Source: JAEUKH01 sp964447205
GTDB taxonomy: Bacteria > Myxococcota_A > Polyangia > Polyangiales > Ga0077539
NCBI GenBank assembly: GCA_964447205.1
Contig: CAYUSB010000008.1
Location: 62,001 to 126,000, forward strand
Reading direction: 5' to 3'
Length of the DNA: 64,000 bases
The position numbers and the translations under genes are program-made. The notes beneath the pieces are model-generated. The model searched no databases. It was not told the DNA's origin and saw only the letters and a list, made by a program, of their open reading frames with translations. Shown piece by piece: positions 23,070 through 31,410 of the stretch; positions within the stretch are counted from its first letter, which is position 1, and each line of letters opens with the position of its first letter.

Positions 23070-24092
23070 ATGTCAACGAAGCCAGCCAACGTCGGCGGTC
23101 AGGCCGTCATTGAGGGCGTGATGATGCGCTCCCCGCGGTGCCTCACCGTCGCCGTACGCCGCCGCAATCAAGCCATCGTGCTCATGGAGCAGCCGTGGGT
23201 CTCGCGGGTGCCCGAGTGGGTCCGCAAGGTCCCCTTCCTCCGCGGGTCGGTGGTCCTCTTCGAGTCCATGCGCAACGGCTACGGGGCCCTGCGCTTCTCC
23301 GCCGACCAGTTTGAGCAAGACCTCCCCGAGGACGAGCGCGGCTCCGTCTCCGAGGGCGAAGGCTCGTCGGGCATGGCCGCCCGCCTCGGCATCGTCATGT
23401 CCCTCGGCCTCATGGTGGCCCTGCCCAAGCTCCTGGCCTGGGGCACCGGCCACGTCTTCGCCGGGGGCCTCACCATGGCCGACCCGCGCTTCCACATCCT
23501 CGCCGGGCTCTTCAAGCTCCTCATCGTCGTCGGGATGATGCTCTCGATGCGCAAATCCCCCGAGATGTACCGCGTATTTCAGTACCACGGGGCCGAGCAC
23601 AAGGCCATCGCCGTGCACGAGGCCGGCCTGCCCCTCACGGCCGAAAACGCGCGGCAGTTCAGCACCCGCCACGCCCGCTGCGGCACCACCTTCCTCATGG
23701 TCGTGGTGCTCGTGAGCGTCGGGGTCTTCGCCACGGTCCTGCCGGCCATCCTGCCGCACTCGTCAGGCTTCTTGACGATGATCGCGTCCATCTTCCTCTC
23801 CATCCCCCTCCTGCCGCCCATCGCGGGGGTGGCCTACGAGCTCCAGCGGCTCGGGGCCCGCTACGCCGATCACCCCCTCGCCCAGCTCTTTCTGGGCCCC
23901 GGGTTCCTCGTGCAGCGCATCACCACGGCCGAGCCGACCGACGACCAGGTCGAGGTGGCCATGGTGGCCCTGTCCCGGGCCCTCGCCCGCGAGGCCGAGA
24001 CGGCCGCCTCGTCCGAGGCCCCGAGCGACCAGCCCCTGGTGCAGACCTTCCCCTCCTATGCCGCCTTCGCCGCCCTGCCCGCCGGGCGCTAA
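23070..24092 (+). CDS. DUF1385 (YqhQ-like) membrane protein
   Basis: 340 aa from ATG 23070. The family N-terminus GGQAVIEGVMMRSP is intact, followed by hydrophobic segments and the conserved YHGAEHKAIAVHEAGLPLT and STRHARCGTTFL motifs, with about four to five membrane spans. The biochemical function of DUF1385 proteins is not established. Its conserved location next to rpmE suggests an old vertical neighbourhood. An upstream in-frame ATG at 23052 is less likely because it would precede the family start. Confidence 0.85.
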   Translation: MSTKPANVGGQAVIEGVMMRSPRCLTVAVRRRNQAIVLMEQPWVSRVPEWVRKVPFLRGSVVLFESMRNGYGALRFSADQFEQDLPEDERGSVSEGEGSSGMAARLGIVMSLGLMVALPKLLAWGTGHVFAGGLTMADPRFHILAGLFKLLIVVGMMLSMRKSPEMYRVFQYHGAEHKAIAVHEAGLPLTAENARQFSTRHARCGTTFLMVVVLVSVGVFATVLPAILPHSSGFLTMIASIFLSIPLLPPIAGVAYELQRLGARYADHPLAQLFLGPGFLVQRITTAEPTDDQVEVAMVALSRALAREAETAASSEAPSDQPLVQTFPSYAAFAALPAGR

Positions 24093-24187
24093 ACCCCGTC
24101 CAGCTCGGGATGCGGTTTCACCACGCCCTCCGCGTGCGTCCCGGTTTGCCCTGCGGGCCGAAGGGGGGCTACTGTCCGCGCCCTTCC

Positions 24188-24610
24188 ATGCGCCGTATCA
24201 CTTCCATCCTCCTCGCCCTCGGGCTCCTCGGGCCCGCCGTGGGCTGCTCGAAGGCCATCGGCGACAGCTGCACCCTCAGCACCGACTGCTCCATTCAGGC
24301 CGACCGGGCCTGCGACACCTCTCAGCCCGACGGGTACTGCACGGTCATCGGCTGCGACGCCAACAGCTGCCCCGACGAGGCCCTCTGCATCGCCTTCAAC
24401 GCCCACGCCCCGCGCCTCACCCGGCGCTACTGCATGGCCGCCTGCGAGGTCGACGACGACTGCCGCACCCCCGAGTACCGCTGCCGCCGCCCCGACCCCT
24501 CCACCTGCGCCACGGGCTCGGGCGAGACCCTCCCCCCGGGGCAGACCTGCGACCGGCTGATCGACACCGTCTCGCGGTCGCCGGGCTTCTGCGTGCCCGT
24601 CACGCGGTAG
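24188..24610 (+). CDS. Small Cys-rich lipoprotein
   Basis: 140 aa. N-terminus MRRITSILLALGLLGPAVGC is a lipoprotein signal with Cys20 as acylation site, followed by CTLSTDCSI, CDTSQPDGYC, IGCDANSCPDEALC and DDDCRTPEYRC. The paired cysteines suggest a disulphide-stabilised periplasmic or surface domain of the kind common in Myxococcota lipoproteins. No catalytic motif is visible and no function can be assigned. Starting at 24188 rather than an upstream ATG (24110) gives the clean signal sequence. Confidence 0.75.
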   Translation: MRRITSILLALGLLGPAVGCSKAIGDSCTLSTDCSIQADRACDTSQPDGYCTVIGCDANSCPDEALCIAFNAHAPRLTRRYCMAACEVDDDCRTPEYRCRRPDPSTCATGSGETLPPGQTCDRLIDTVSRSPGFCVPVTR

Positions 24611-24637
24611 TCCCGCGGAGAGGCTCCCGAGGCCATC

Positions 24638-25576
24638 GTGCGATTGCTCGTGTTTCTTCTGCGGCGGGTAGGCCTCGGGGCCCTGACGGTCTTCGCCGTG
24701 GCCTCGTTGTGCTTCTTCGCCCTGCACGCCCTGCCCGGCGACCCGGCCGATGTGCTCCTCGACGAGACCGCCACCGCGGCCGAGCGGGCCACCCTGCGGA
24801 CGGCCCTGCGCCTCGACCTCTCCCTGGCCGCCCAGTACCTGGGCTTCGTCGGCGACCTGGTGGCCCGGGGCATGGGGCGGTCGTTTGTCCACCCCGACCG
24901 GACGGCCCTCGCCGAGGTGTGGCGCGTGTGGCCCTCGACGGCCCTCCTGAGCGTGGCGGCCATGGGGGTGGCGTGGTGTGTGGCCATCCCCGCGGCCCTG
25001 TTCGCGGCCACCCGCCCCGGGACCCGGGCCGACGCGGCCGTGGGGGTGGCCTCCCTCGTGGGCATGGCCCTTCCGTCGGTGTGGGTGGGGCCGATGTTGG
25101 TGTTGGTGTTCTGCGTGGGCCTCGGGGTGTTGCCCTTCCCGGGGCCCGACGCCACGGGGGTGGGGTCCCTCGTATTGCCCGCGGTGACCCTCGGGGCGGG
25201 CATGGCCGGGATCCTCACCCGCATGGGTCGCGGGGCCCTGCGCGAGGTCTTGCGCGAGCCCTACATCGCCGCGGCCCGGGCCAAGGGGTTGTCCGAGCCC
25301 GTGGTGCTGGTGAAACACGCCCTGCGGTCGGCCCTCGTGCCGCTGTTGACCGTCGGGGGGGCCCAACTGTCGGCCCTCCTGGGCGGGGCCGTGGTGACCG
25401 AGCGGGTGTTCGAGCGCGAGGGCCTGGGGTCGCTGTTTCTGGAGTCGCTCCTGCGGCGGGACGTGCCCGTGGCCCTGGCCTGCGTGGTGGCCGTGGCGGT
25501 GACCGTGGTGGTGGTTCAGTTGTTTGTCGATCTGGCCTACGCCCTGGTCGACCCGCGCATCCGGGTGGGGGGATGA
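24638..25576 (+). CDS. ABC transporter permease, DppB/OppB-like
   Basis: 312 aa starting at GTG 24638 (MRLLVFLLRRVGLGALTVFA). The family N-terminus with 'FFALHALPGDPADVLL', six hydrophobic segments and the EAA loop 'REVLREPYIAAARAKGLSEP' identify a peptide/nickel-type importer permease. It overlaps nothing and is followed 7 bp later by the DppC-type partner. No substrate-binding protein or ATPase is encoded in the window, so those parts must be elsewhere. Substrate unknown. Confidence 0.85.
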   Translation: MRLLVFLLRRVGLGALTVFAVASLCFFALHALPGDPADVLLDETATAAERATLRTALRLDLSLAAQYLGFVGDLVARGMGRSFVHPDRTALAEVWRVWPSTALLSVAAMGVAWCVAIPAALFAATRPGTRADAAVGVASLVGMALPSVWVGPMLVLVFCVGLGVLPFPGPDATGVGSLVLPAVTLGAGMAGILTRMGRGALREVLREPYIAAARAKGLSEPVVLVKHALRSALVPLLTVGGAQLSALLGGAVVTERVFEREGLGSLFLESLLRRDVPVALACVVAVAVTVVVVQLFVDLAYALVDPRIRVGG

Positions 25577-25583
25577 GGTGCCG

Positions 25584-26402
25584 ATGAAGGGGCGCTGGAG
25601 CTTAGGGGGCCGTGGGGCGGTGGGGGTTCCCCTGGTGGGGTTGTTTGCGCTGGCGGCGGTGGTGGGCCCCTGGGTGGCCCCGTATTCGCCGCGGGCCATC
25701 GACCTCGCCCACGACCTGGAGGGGCCCTCGTGGCGGCACCTCCTGGGCACGGCCGACAACGGGGTCGACGTGCTCTCGGTCCTCCTGGCCGGGGCCCGCC
25801 TGGCCGGGGTGGTGAGCGTGACCACGGTGGCCATCTCGGCCGCGGTGGGGATCCTCCTCGGGGGCGGGGCGGCGTTTGTGGGGGGCAAGGTGGCCGCGGC
25901 CGTGGCCCGGCTGACCGATGCGGCCCAGTCGTTTCCGAGCATCGTGGTCAACATGGCCGTCCTGGCCCTGGTGGCGCGGCCGGGGGTGGGGCACCTCATC
26001 GCGGCCCTGTCGGTGACGGGGTGGGTGGGCTACGCCCGGGTGGCCCGGGCGGAGGTCTTGCGGCTGCAGGACCGGGAGTTTGTGACGGCGGCGCGGGCGT
26101 TGGGGGCGAGGCCGGGGAGGGTGTTCTTCCGGCATGTGTTGCCCAATACGATGGGGCCCTTGTGGGTGCAGGCCACGTTTGGCCTGGGGGCCACGGTGCT
26201 GGCCGAGGCGGCCCTGTCCTTCCTGGGCCTCGGGCCCGGGGCCTCCGCCTCCTGGGGGGCCCTCCTCGACCAGGGAACCGCCCACCTCCTGCGCACCCCC
26301 CGCCTCGCCCTGGTGGCCGGCTGCGCCATCACGGCCACGGTGTTGGGGTTCAACCTCACGGGCGACTGGCTCCGCGACCGCCTCGACCCGCGCGGGGAGT
26401 AA
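25584..26402 (+). CDS. ABC transporter permease, DppC/OppC-like
   Basis: 272 aa from ATG 25584; an in-frame GTG at 25578 would add two residues. The short N-terminal cytoplasmic part is followed by a membrane span and the typical 'LLGTADNGVDVLSVLLAGAR' segment (the G-T-D-x-x-G-R-D-x-x-S-R-L motif in degenerate form). The EAA loop 'RLQDREFVTAARALGARPGR' and C-terminal LAEAALSFLGLG are those of DppC-type permeases. It pairs with the upstream DppB-type permease. The degenerate G-T-D motif is unusual for DppC. Confidence 0.85.
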   Translation: MKGRWSLGGRGAVGVPLVGLFALAAVVGPWVAPYSPRAIDLAHDLEGPSWRHLLGTADNGVDVLSVLLAGARLAGVVSVTTVAISAAVGILLGGGAAFVGGKVAAAVARLTDAAQSFPSIVVNMAVLALVARPGVGHLIAALSVTGWVGYARVARAEVLRLQDREFVTAARALGARPGRVFFRHVLPNTMGPLWVQATFGLGATVLAEAALSFLGLGPGASASWGALLDQGTAHLLRTPRLALVAGCAITATVLGFNLTGDWLRDRLDPRGE

Positions 26403-26409
26403 TGCCCCC

Positions 26410-27486
26410 TCAGCGCCGCGCCGAGAGGGCGGCGAAGGCCAGGTACGTAAAGCCCGCAGCCACGGCCAGGGACACCCCCGGGAAGGGCACGAGTCGGGCG
26501 CCCACCACCCCCGCGAGCACGACGATCAGGGCCACCGTCGCGGCGTCCGTGCGCAGGGCCTGCCGGAGCACGAAGGCCGCCCCGGCCAGGGCCGCGCTCG
26601 CGAGCAGGCCCGACAGGGTGAAGAGCGCTGACATCGAGACGACCCGGGCCAGGAGCGACAGGCCCAACGACCCCACGGCCGCTCCGCCCGCGGCCAGGGC
26701 CAGCGGCCCGAGGGCCCGGGCTCCCAACATCCCCGCGGCCAGGGCTGCCAGCGACACCAGGCCCGCGGTCTGGATCACCTCGTACACACCGCCCAGTAGC
26801 ATCGGCAGGATCCGCACGAGCCCGAGGGCCCCGCGCAGGACCCCTGCCAGGCACAGGGCCAGCAGAGCGGCCTGGGGCACGGCGGCCAGGGCGGCCGACC
26901 CGAGGGCCGACAGGGCGTGGAGGGGGGCGGCGTCGCGGACCTGACCGGACACCACCCGAAACGCGAGGGGCGAGACCGGGGCGTGGCCGAGCTCGGGTCC
27001 GCGGCGGGCCTCGAAGCCCACGAGGGTCACAAACTGCGCGATCTCCGCGGCGGGGGCGTCGGCCCGTACGGCGTACAACCCCACCCGATGGGGGACGCAC
27101 ACCCACAGGTCGTCGCTGCGCAGGGTGTGGTGCAGGGCCTGGAGAAACCGCCCGTCGAGGATCCGCTCGGCGCTCAGGTCGCGCCCGGCCGAGGCCGCGA
27201 TCGCGGGGGAGACGAGGGCGATGTCGGTGGGGCGCGCGGCCAGGCGGCCGAGGGCGGCGGCGTAGAGGGCCCCGAGGTCGCAGCCCTGGGCCTCCTCCCG
27301 GGAGAGGAAGACGTAGCCCCCGGGGGTGTCCTCGGCGAAGGCCAGGACGGGGGCGTCGGGCCGGGCGAGGCCGGGGAAGGGCAGGGTGAGGCAGTGCGGC
27401 TGGTGGGCCCAACCGGCCTCCTTGAGGACGGGCACGAGGGCCCTCTGGGCGACGGGGAGGGTCGAGGCCACGGGGACGTGCTGCAT
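26410..27486 (-). CDS. Unrecognised membrane protein with soluble N-terminal domain
   Basis: 358 aa from ATG 27486 (MQHVPVASTLPVAQRALVPV). The first 180 residues look soluble, mixed alpha/beta, with no motif that I recognise (GLYAVRADAPAAEIAQFV is the most distinctive stretch). The last 170 residues contain about five or six hydrophobic helices rich in Ala/Leu/Gly, ending LAFAALSARR. It is convergent with the permease pair (7 bp gap). No function is proposed. Confidence 0.65.
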   Translation of the reverse strand: MQHVPVASTLPVAQRALVPVLKEAGWAHQPHCLTLPFPGLARPDAPVLAFAEDTPGGYVFLSREEAQGCDLGALYAAALGRLAARPTDIALVSPAIAASAGRDLSAERILDGRFLQALHHTLRSDDLWVCVPHRVGLYAVRADAPAAEIAQFVTLVGFEARRGPELGHAPVSPLAFRVVSGQVRDAAPLHALSALGSAALAAVPQAALLALCLAGVLRGALGLVRILPMLLGGVYEVIQTAGLVSLAALAAGMLGARALGPLALAAGGAAVGSLGLSLLARVVSMSALFTLSGLLASAALAGAAFVLRQALRTDAATVALIVVLAGVVGARLVPFPGVSLAVAAGFTYLAFAALSARR

Positions 27487-27597
27487 GGCAAACTCCGAGA
27501 GGGGGAAACCAGGGCGGGGCCGGACGGACGATACCCTGAAGGGGATTCGTACCATTGGGCCCGCCTGGAGACCGCGCTCCCGGCGCGTGGCTGCGGG

Positions 27598-27954
27598 TCA
27601 GCGGGGAGGATGCGTGGACGAAGCAGGGGGAGGTGGGGGACTGCGATCGGGGGCGTTGGGGGGCGAAGGCCGCAGCATGGCTTCGGCGCGGCCTACCGCC
27701 ATGGTGAACTCGGTCCACGCGCGCTCGGCCAGCAGCTCGATCCGGTCCCAGGCGTTGTCCGGGGTGGTCCCGAGGTCGTTGAGCCGGACGTACACGACCC
27801 TCAAGCGGCTCTGGATCGCGTCGAGGAAGGGCTGCATCGCGTGGCGCCCTTCGAGGGGCAGCCCCGCGGCGCGGGCCTTGATCTCGTCGACCCGCGGCTC
27901 CCACGCGGTGAGCTGCGCTCGATACCGTTGGGTGTACGCTTCACGGTGATTCAT
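27598..27954 (-). CDS. Small helical protein, paralog of the 30172-30588 product (sll1863-like)
   Basis: 118 aa: a predicted three-helix coiled-coil body and a Pro-rich tail (PPNAPDRSPPPPPASSTHPP). Its body aligns without gaps to the 138-aa product at 30172-30588. Shared positions include Y..Y, P.V...K, L....R, P..D, VRL, W, AE.AW..F and A...A. The pattern W...AE.AW.EF..A resembles sll1863-type stress-associated small helical proteins. It lies 37 bp downstream of the Ser/Thr kinase stop on the same strand, so it is likely its operon partner and possibly a substrate or modulator. Function unknown. Confidence 0.6.
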   Translation of the reverse strand: MNHREAYTQRYRAQLTAWEPRVDEIKARAAGLPLEGRHAMQPFLDAIQSRLRVVYVRLNDLGTTPDNAWDRIELLAERAWTEFTMAVGRAEAMLRPSPPNAPDRSPPPPPASSTHPPR

Positions 27955-27991
27955 GGAGGTTACGGCCTGAGGGTAGGTGCGGGGAGATCGC

Positions 27992-29911
27992 TCAGGTGTG
28001 CACGGGGGGACGCTCGGGGTGCTCGGCCTCTTCGGCCGCCACGCGGAAGAGGAGGGCCACCTGGAGGCTCGCCCCCAGGCCCGCCACGGCCGCCACGGCC
28101 GCCACGTCGAACACGTGGGCAGGGAAGGCCGCCCCGATCATCGTCGCCAGGAGGGTGGTCCCTGAGACCACCAGGAGCCGTCGGTCGAAGGCCAGGCCCA
28201 TGGCCGAGAACACCGCCGAGGTCACCAGGAGCCCGGTCAACACCGAGGCGCTCGCGGGCAGGTCGAGCCGGTCGCCCATCCACAGGCTCACGAAGGCCCC
28301 GGCCAGGGCTACGAAGGGCATGGCGGTGAGCCTGCGCCCGGCGCGGTTGGCCAGGAGCACGTCGCGCCGCCACCAGGTGAAGGCCGCCGAGAGGGCTGTC
28401 AGGGTGGCCAGGAAGAGGCTCAGGGTGCCGTGGGTCAGGACCAGGGCCTCGTGACCCCGGAGGGCCGCGATCGCGATCAGGACGGCCGCCGCTGCGAAGG
28501 CTACCCCCACGGCCGCCCGGGCCCGCTCCCGGGCCGACCCGTCGATGTCGAGCTCGCGGGCCAGCTCGCGGAGTTGGGCCACCTCGGCGGCCTCGGCCGC
28601 GAGCTCGTCGCGGAGTTGGGCCACCTCCGCGGTGAGGGCCTCGGGCGGGGCGTCGAGGGTCGCGAGCAGCTCCTGGGCGGTCTGGGCGTTGCGGGACGCG
28701 AGCTCGTGACGGATCATCAGGACCGTCCCCTCGCGCCGTCCCTCGTGGGCGTGCAGGCTCTCGGGCCACTGCCCGATGGCCTGACGGAAGCCGAAGCTGG
28801 CCTCGGTCCAGAGGCGTTGGGCCGTGGCGTGATCGGACCCTGGGACGAGGGCCTTGAGGGCGGAGAGGCGCTCGTAGGCGGCCTCGGTGAGGCGCTCGGA
28901 GGCCCGGTGCTCGTGGAAGGTCATGAGGGCCTCGGCGAAGGCTCGGGCGTCGGGGACCCGCTTGGACGGGTCGCGGTGCATGGCCCGATTGCAGAGGGCG
29001 GCCAGCTCGCGGGGGACCGAGGCCGGGTAGTCAAACGGCTCAGAGTGCCAGGCGTTGTAGAGCACGAGGAGGAGGGTCTTGCCCTCGTGGCGCGGCTGCC
29101 CGGTGAGCACCTCGTGGAGCATGCCTCCGAGGAGGTACACGTCGGTGCGGGGGGTGAGGGGCTCCTGGCCGCCGGAGAGCATCTCGGGGGCCATGAAGGA
29201 CGGGGTCCCGATGAGCTGCTGGTGCTCGGTCCCGTCGTGGTTGCTGAAGTTGCAGGCGATGCCCCAGTCGAGGACGTACACCTCGCCAAACTCGCCGATC
29301 ATGACGTTGGCGGTCTTGAGGTCGCGGTGCACCACGCCGCGGCTGTGGGCGAAATGAACGGCCTCGCACACCCGACGGAGCACGTCGAGGTGGAAGGTCA
29401 GCCAGTCGCCCTTCATCTTCGTCCAGGCGGGGTGGGCGGGGTTGCGCACGAGGTCGCGCCAGACCACCCCCGTCACCCGCTTCATCACCAGCATCGGGAG
29501 CCCGTCGGGGCCCATCCCGAGGGCGTGCACGGGCACGATGCCAGGGTGCTCCAGGGCCCCGGTGATCCGGGCCTCGTCGACCAGGGCCCGTACGGCCGCG
29601 GAGGCTGAGTCGCCGGGACGCACGGTCTTGACGGCCACCTCGCGCGACAGGGAGCGCTGGTGGCACAGGGTCACCACGCCCATCCCCCCTTCGCCGAGGA
29701 CCCGCTCGGCCACGAGGTCTTCGGTGGGCGTGGCCGACGCGTTGGCCGGGATGACCGAGATCCGCGGGAGCTCGTCGAGCAGGCGCGGAGGCCACGAGCC
29801 GCGGGTCTCGGGCAGGAGCCCGCGGGTGACATCGACGGGGGCGGTGTCGCCGACCGCCATGAGTTCGTACAGATGAGGTTCGCGCTCGTTGCGGTGATCG
29901 TCGAGGGCCAT
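27992..29911 (-). CDS. Membrane-bound Ser/Thr protein kinase (Pkn type)
   Basis: 639 aa. Kinase domain about residues 65-335: glycine loop GEGGMGVV (73-80), Lys95 in VAVK, Glu113, catalytic loop HRDLKTANV (His195, Asp197, Lys199, Asn202), DWG in place of DFG (Asp215-Gly217) as in many myxobacterial Pkn kinases, and APEM. A helical region (400-450, with repeated EVAQLRDEL and EVAQLREL) leads to about six membrane helices (460-620) and a short cytoplasmic tail. No extracellular sensor domain is apparent. Paralogous small helical proteins lie on both sides, suggesting a dedicated signalling unit. It should be catalytically active. Confidence 0.9.
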   Translation of the reverse strand: MALDDHRNEREPHLYELMAVGDTAPVDVTRGLLPETRGSWPPRLLDELPRISVIPANASATPTEDLVAERVLGEGGMGVVTLCHQRSLSREVAVKTVRPGDSASAAVRALVDEARITGALEHPGIVPVHALGMGPDGLPMLVMKRVTGVVWRDLVRNPAHPAWTKMKGDWLTFHLDVLRRVCEAVHFAHSRGVVHRDLKTANVMIGEFGEVYVLDWGIACNFSNHDGTEHQQLIGTPSFMAPEMLSGGQEPLTPRTDVYLLGGMLHEVLTGQPRHEGKTLLLVLYNAWHSEPFDYPASVPRELAALCNRAMHRDPSKRVPDARAFAEALMTFHEHRASERLTEAAYERLSALKALVPGSDHATAQRLWTEASFGFRQAIGQWPESLHAHEGRREGTVLMIRHELASRNAQTAQELLATLDAPPEALTAEVAQLRDELAAEAAEVAQLRELARELDIDGSARERARAAVGVAFAAAAVLIAIAALRGHEALVLTHGTLSLFLATLTALSAAFTWWRRDVLLANRAGRRLTAMPFVALAGAFVSLWMGDRLDLPASASVLTGLLVTSAVFSAMGLAFDRRLLVVSGTTLLATMIGAAFPAHVFDVAAVAAVAGLGASLQVALLFRVAAEEAEHPERPPVHT

Positions 29912-30090
29912 GAATCGCTCCGCGCAGTCCTGCAGGGCAAATTGAGGCGCCCTGCTTTGCTCCCAGCACCCCGTTGCATACGCGCCACGAGGAGTGCACC
30001 GCCCCTTGAACGCTCATCACCCAAACACCGTGTGTCAATTCCCTCCCGACCGGGAACACAGATGTACTTGCAGTTAGGGGAATGGCGTCA

Positions 30091-30104
30091 AGCCATACAT
30101 GGCT
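30091..30104. promoter_or_regulatory. 14-bp palindrome upstream of the kinase gene
   Basis: AGCCAT-AC-ATGGCT lies in the 260-bp gap between the paralog stop (30172) and the kinase start (29911). On the minus strand a TTGACG element overlaps its left edge (30085-30090), with GTACAT 18 bp further on. This could be a promoter with an operator. Evidence is symmetry and position only. Confidence 0.3.
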
Positions 30105-30171
30105 GTATTGACTCGAACGAGGGGGAGATTCTGGGTTGGTCGGCCGTGGCGGACTGGATCCGCCTACGAGG

Positions 30172-30588
30172 TCATCGGGTCGCGTGTTGGGCGGTATACG
30201 GCGCGTAGGCGGTGTAGCCCCACATCGTCGTGTTGACGCCGATCGGGTGGGCGGGCGGCAGATCGTCCCGGGTCCCGTGCACGATGGCCTCCTGCCGCGG
30301 AGCGTGCATGACGGCGTAGGCGTCGTCGATGGCGTGTTGAAAGTCTTCCCAGGCCATCTCGGCCTGGTCCCGGGCCTCTTCCCAGTCGGCCTCCGTCGCC
30401 ATGGTCACGTTGTGCAGACGCACCGCGAGGCGGTCGAGATGGAGCCGAACGTTGTCGATCTGAGGCTTCAGCAAGAGGCGTTCCGAAGGGGACAGGTGCT
30501 CCGTATACAACTTGAAGTCCTGTACCATAGGCCCCGTGGTCTGGACGCGGGGCTCATAGCTGCGACGGTACTCTTCGAGCTGGATCAT
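30172..30588 (-). CDS. Small helical protein upstream of the kinase, paralog of the 27598-27954 product
   Basis: 138 aa from ATG 30588 (MIQLEEYRRSYEPRVQTTGP). The first 95 residues are helical and align gaplessly to the protein encoded at 27598-27954, including ADWEEARDQAEMAWEDFQHA. The C-terminal 40 residues (GVNTTMWGYTAYAPYTAQH) are unrelated to the paralog's Pro-rich tail and are rich in Tyr, Thr and Ala, possibly phospho-acceptor sites. It is encoded on the same strand as the kinase, 260 bp upstream. A sll1863-like stress protein is the nearest family I can suggest. Confidence 0.6.
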   Translation of the reverse strand: MIQLEEYRRSYEPRVQTTGPMVQDFKLYTEHLSPSERLLLKPQIDNVRLHLDRLAVRLHNVTMATEADWEEARDQAEMAWEDFQHAIDDAYAVMHAPRQEAIVHGTRDDLPPAHPIGVNTTMWGYTAYAPYTAQHATR

Positions 30589-31395
30589 GTTCTGCCTGTC
30601 GGGGGGTGTTGGAGGGGGTGAAGGAGAATCTCTGAAAATCTTGAAATGGATCCCACGGTGGAAGAGAGAGGGGACTTCCCGCTCGTCCCGTCTCCCGAAT
30701 GGGGGGTGCACGATGGAGGAGACCCAACGGGTCTCAGGACGGGCGGAAGTCTCTCGCCGACCGTCTGCCGCTGTCGCCGGGAGGGGGATGGAGAGGCGGG
30801 AGTACGTGCGCCCCGTCGTGGCGTGCGCCGCAAGGCCCCGAATCCTGCCGCGCCATCCCAAGGCGCCTCGTAGTGAACTCAGACCGGGACTGTGCTCGCC
30901 CCGCCGAGGAAAGTGTCTGAACTTGTGGCCAGTGTGCGTCGTGACCCAGCATGGCTACCCCGAAACAAAGGTGCTGCGAATGACTGCATCGCCGCAGCCA
31001 TTCGACCGGAGTGTGTCTTCATGGCCCCGACGCGGAGCCGCCCCAAACATCAGCGGGTACAACCGACTCCCAGGAGCCGTCGCCACCCGCCACTTCCTTA
31101 AGTCATGGCCGGGCTGCCTACAAGCTGATTCTGCAAATATATGTATTTTTCTGGAGGATGCCACTGATAGCCCGTTGGTCGGAGTGGGCAATGCTCGTCA
31201 TATGGCGCGAGGTCGCGTCTGGACGGCCCTCCTCAGGGCACGCGGTGTGTCACAAACACCCAATCTATAAGTGGTTTGCTGCGCGTCGCCGTCGGGTCCA
31301 TGGCCGAGGTCTGCGGCCCGCGGATGACCTGCGAGCGCAGGGATCTCCGCTTCTTTCAGGCTCGATTCGCGCGGCTGTAGTCCCCGCGCGGGCAC
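30589..31395. other. Gene-poor, lower-GC gap of about 0.8 kb
   Basis: No reading frame here has the codon bias of the surrounding genes; the longest (30587-31270, plus) gives an Arg/Ser/Pro-rich, low-plausibility product. Base composition is distinctly less GC-rich, with an AT-rich patch at 31136-31152. I see no tRNA, rRNA or recognisable ncRNA. It may hold the promoter of the small helical protein gene and of the TonB receptor gene, and perhaps degraded foreign DNA. Confidence 0.5.
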
Positions 31396-31410
31396 GTGTA
31401 CGATCGGCCG

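Noticed and set aside
24638..26402. Complete peptide-uptake (opp/dpp) operon
   Set aside because: Only two permeases are present; the binding protein and both ATPases are missing, so it is listed as an orphan permease pair.
30895..30930. GAGGAAAGT sequence reminiscent of the RNase P RNA CR-I motif
   Set aside because: The rest of the RNase P consensus (downstream pairing elements and ACAGAA box) is not found, so this is a chance match.
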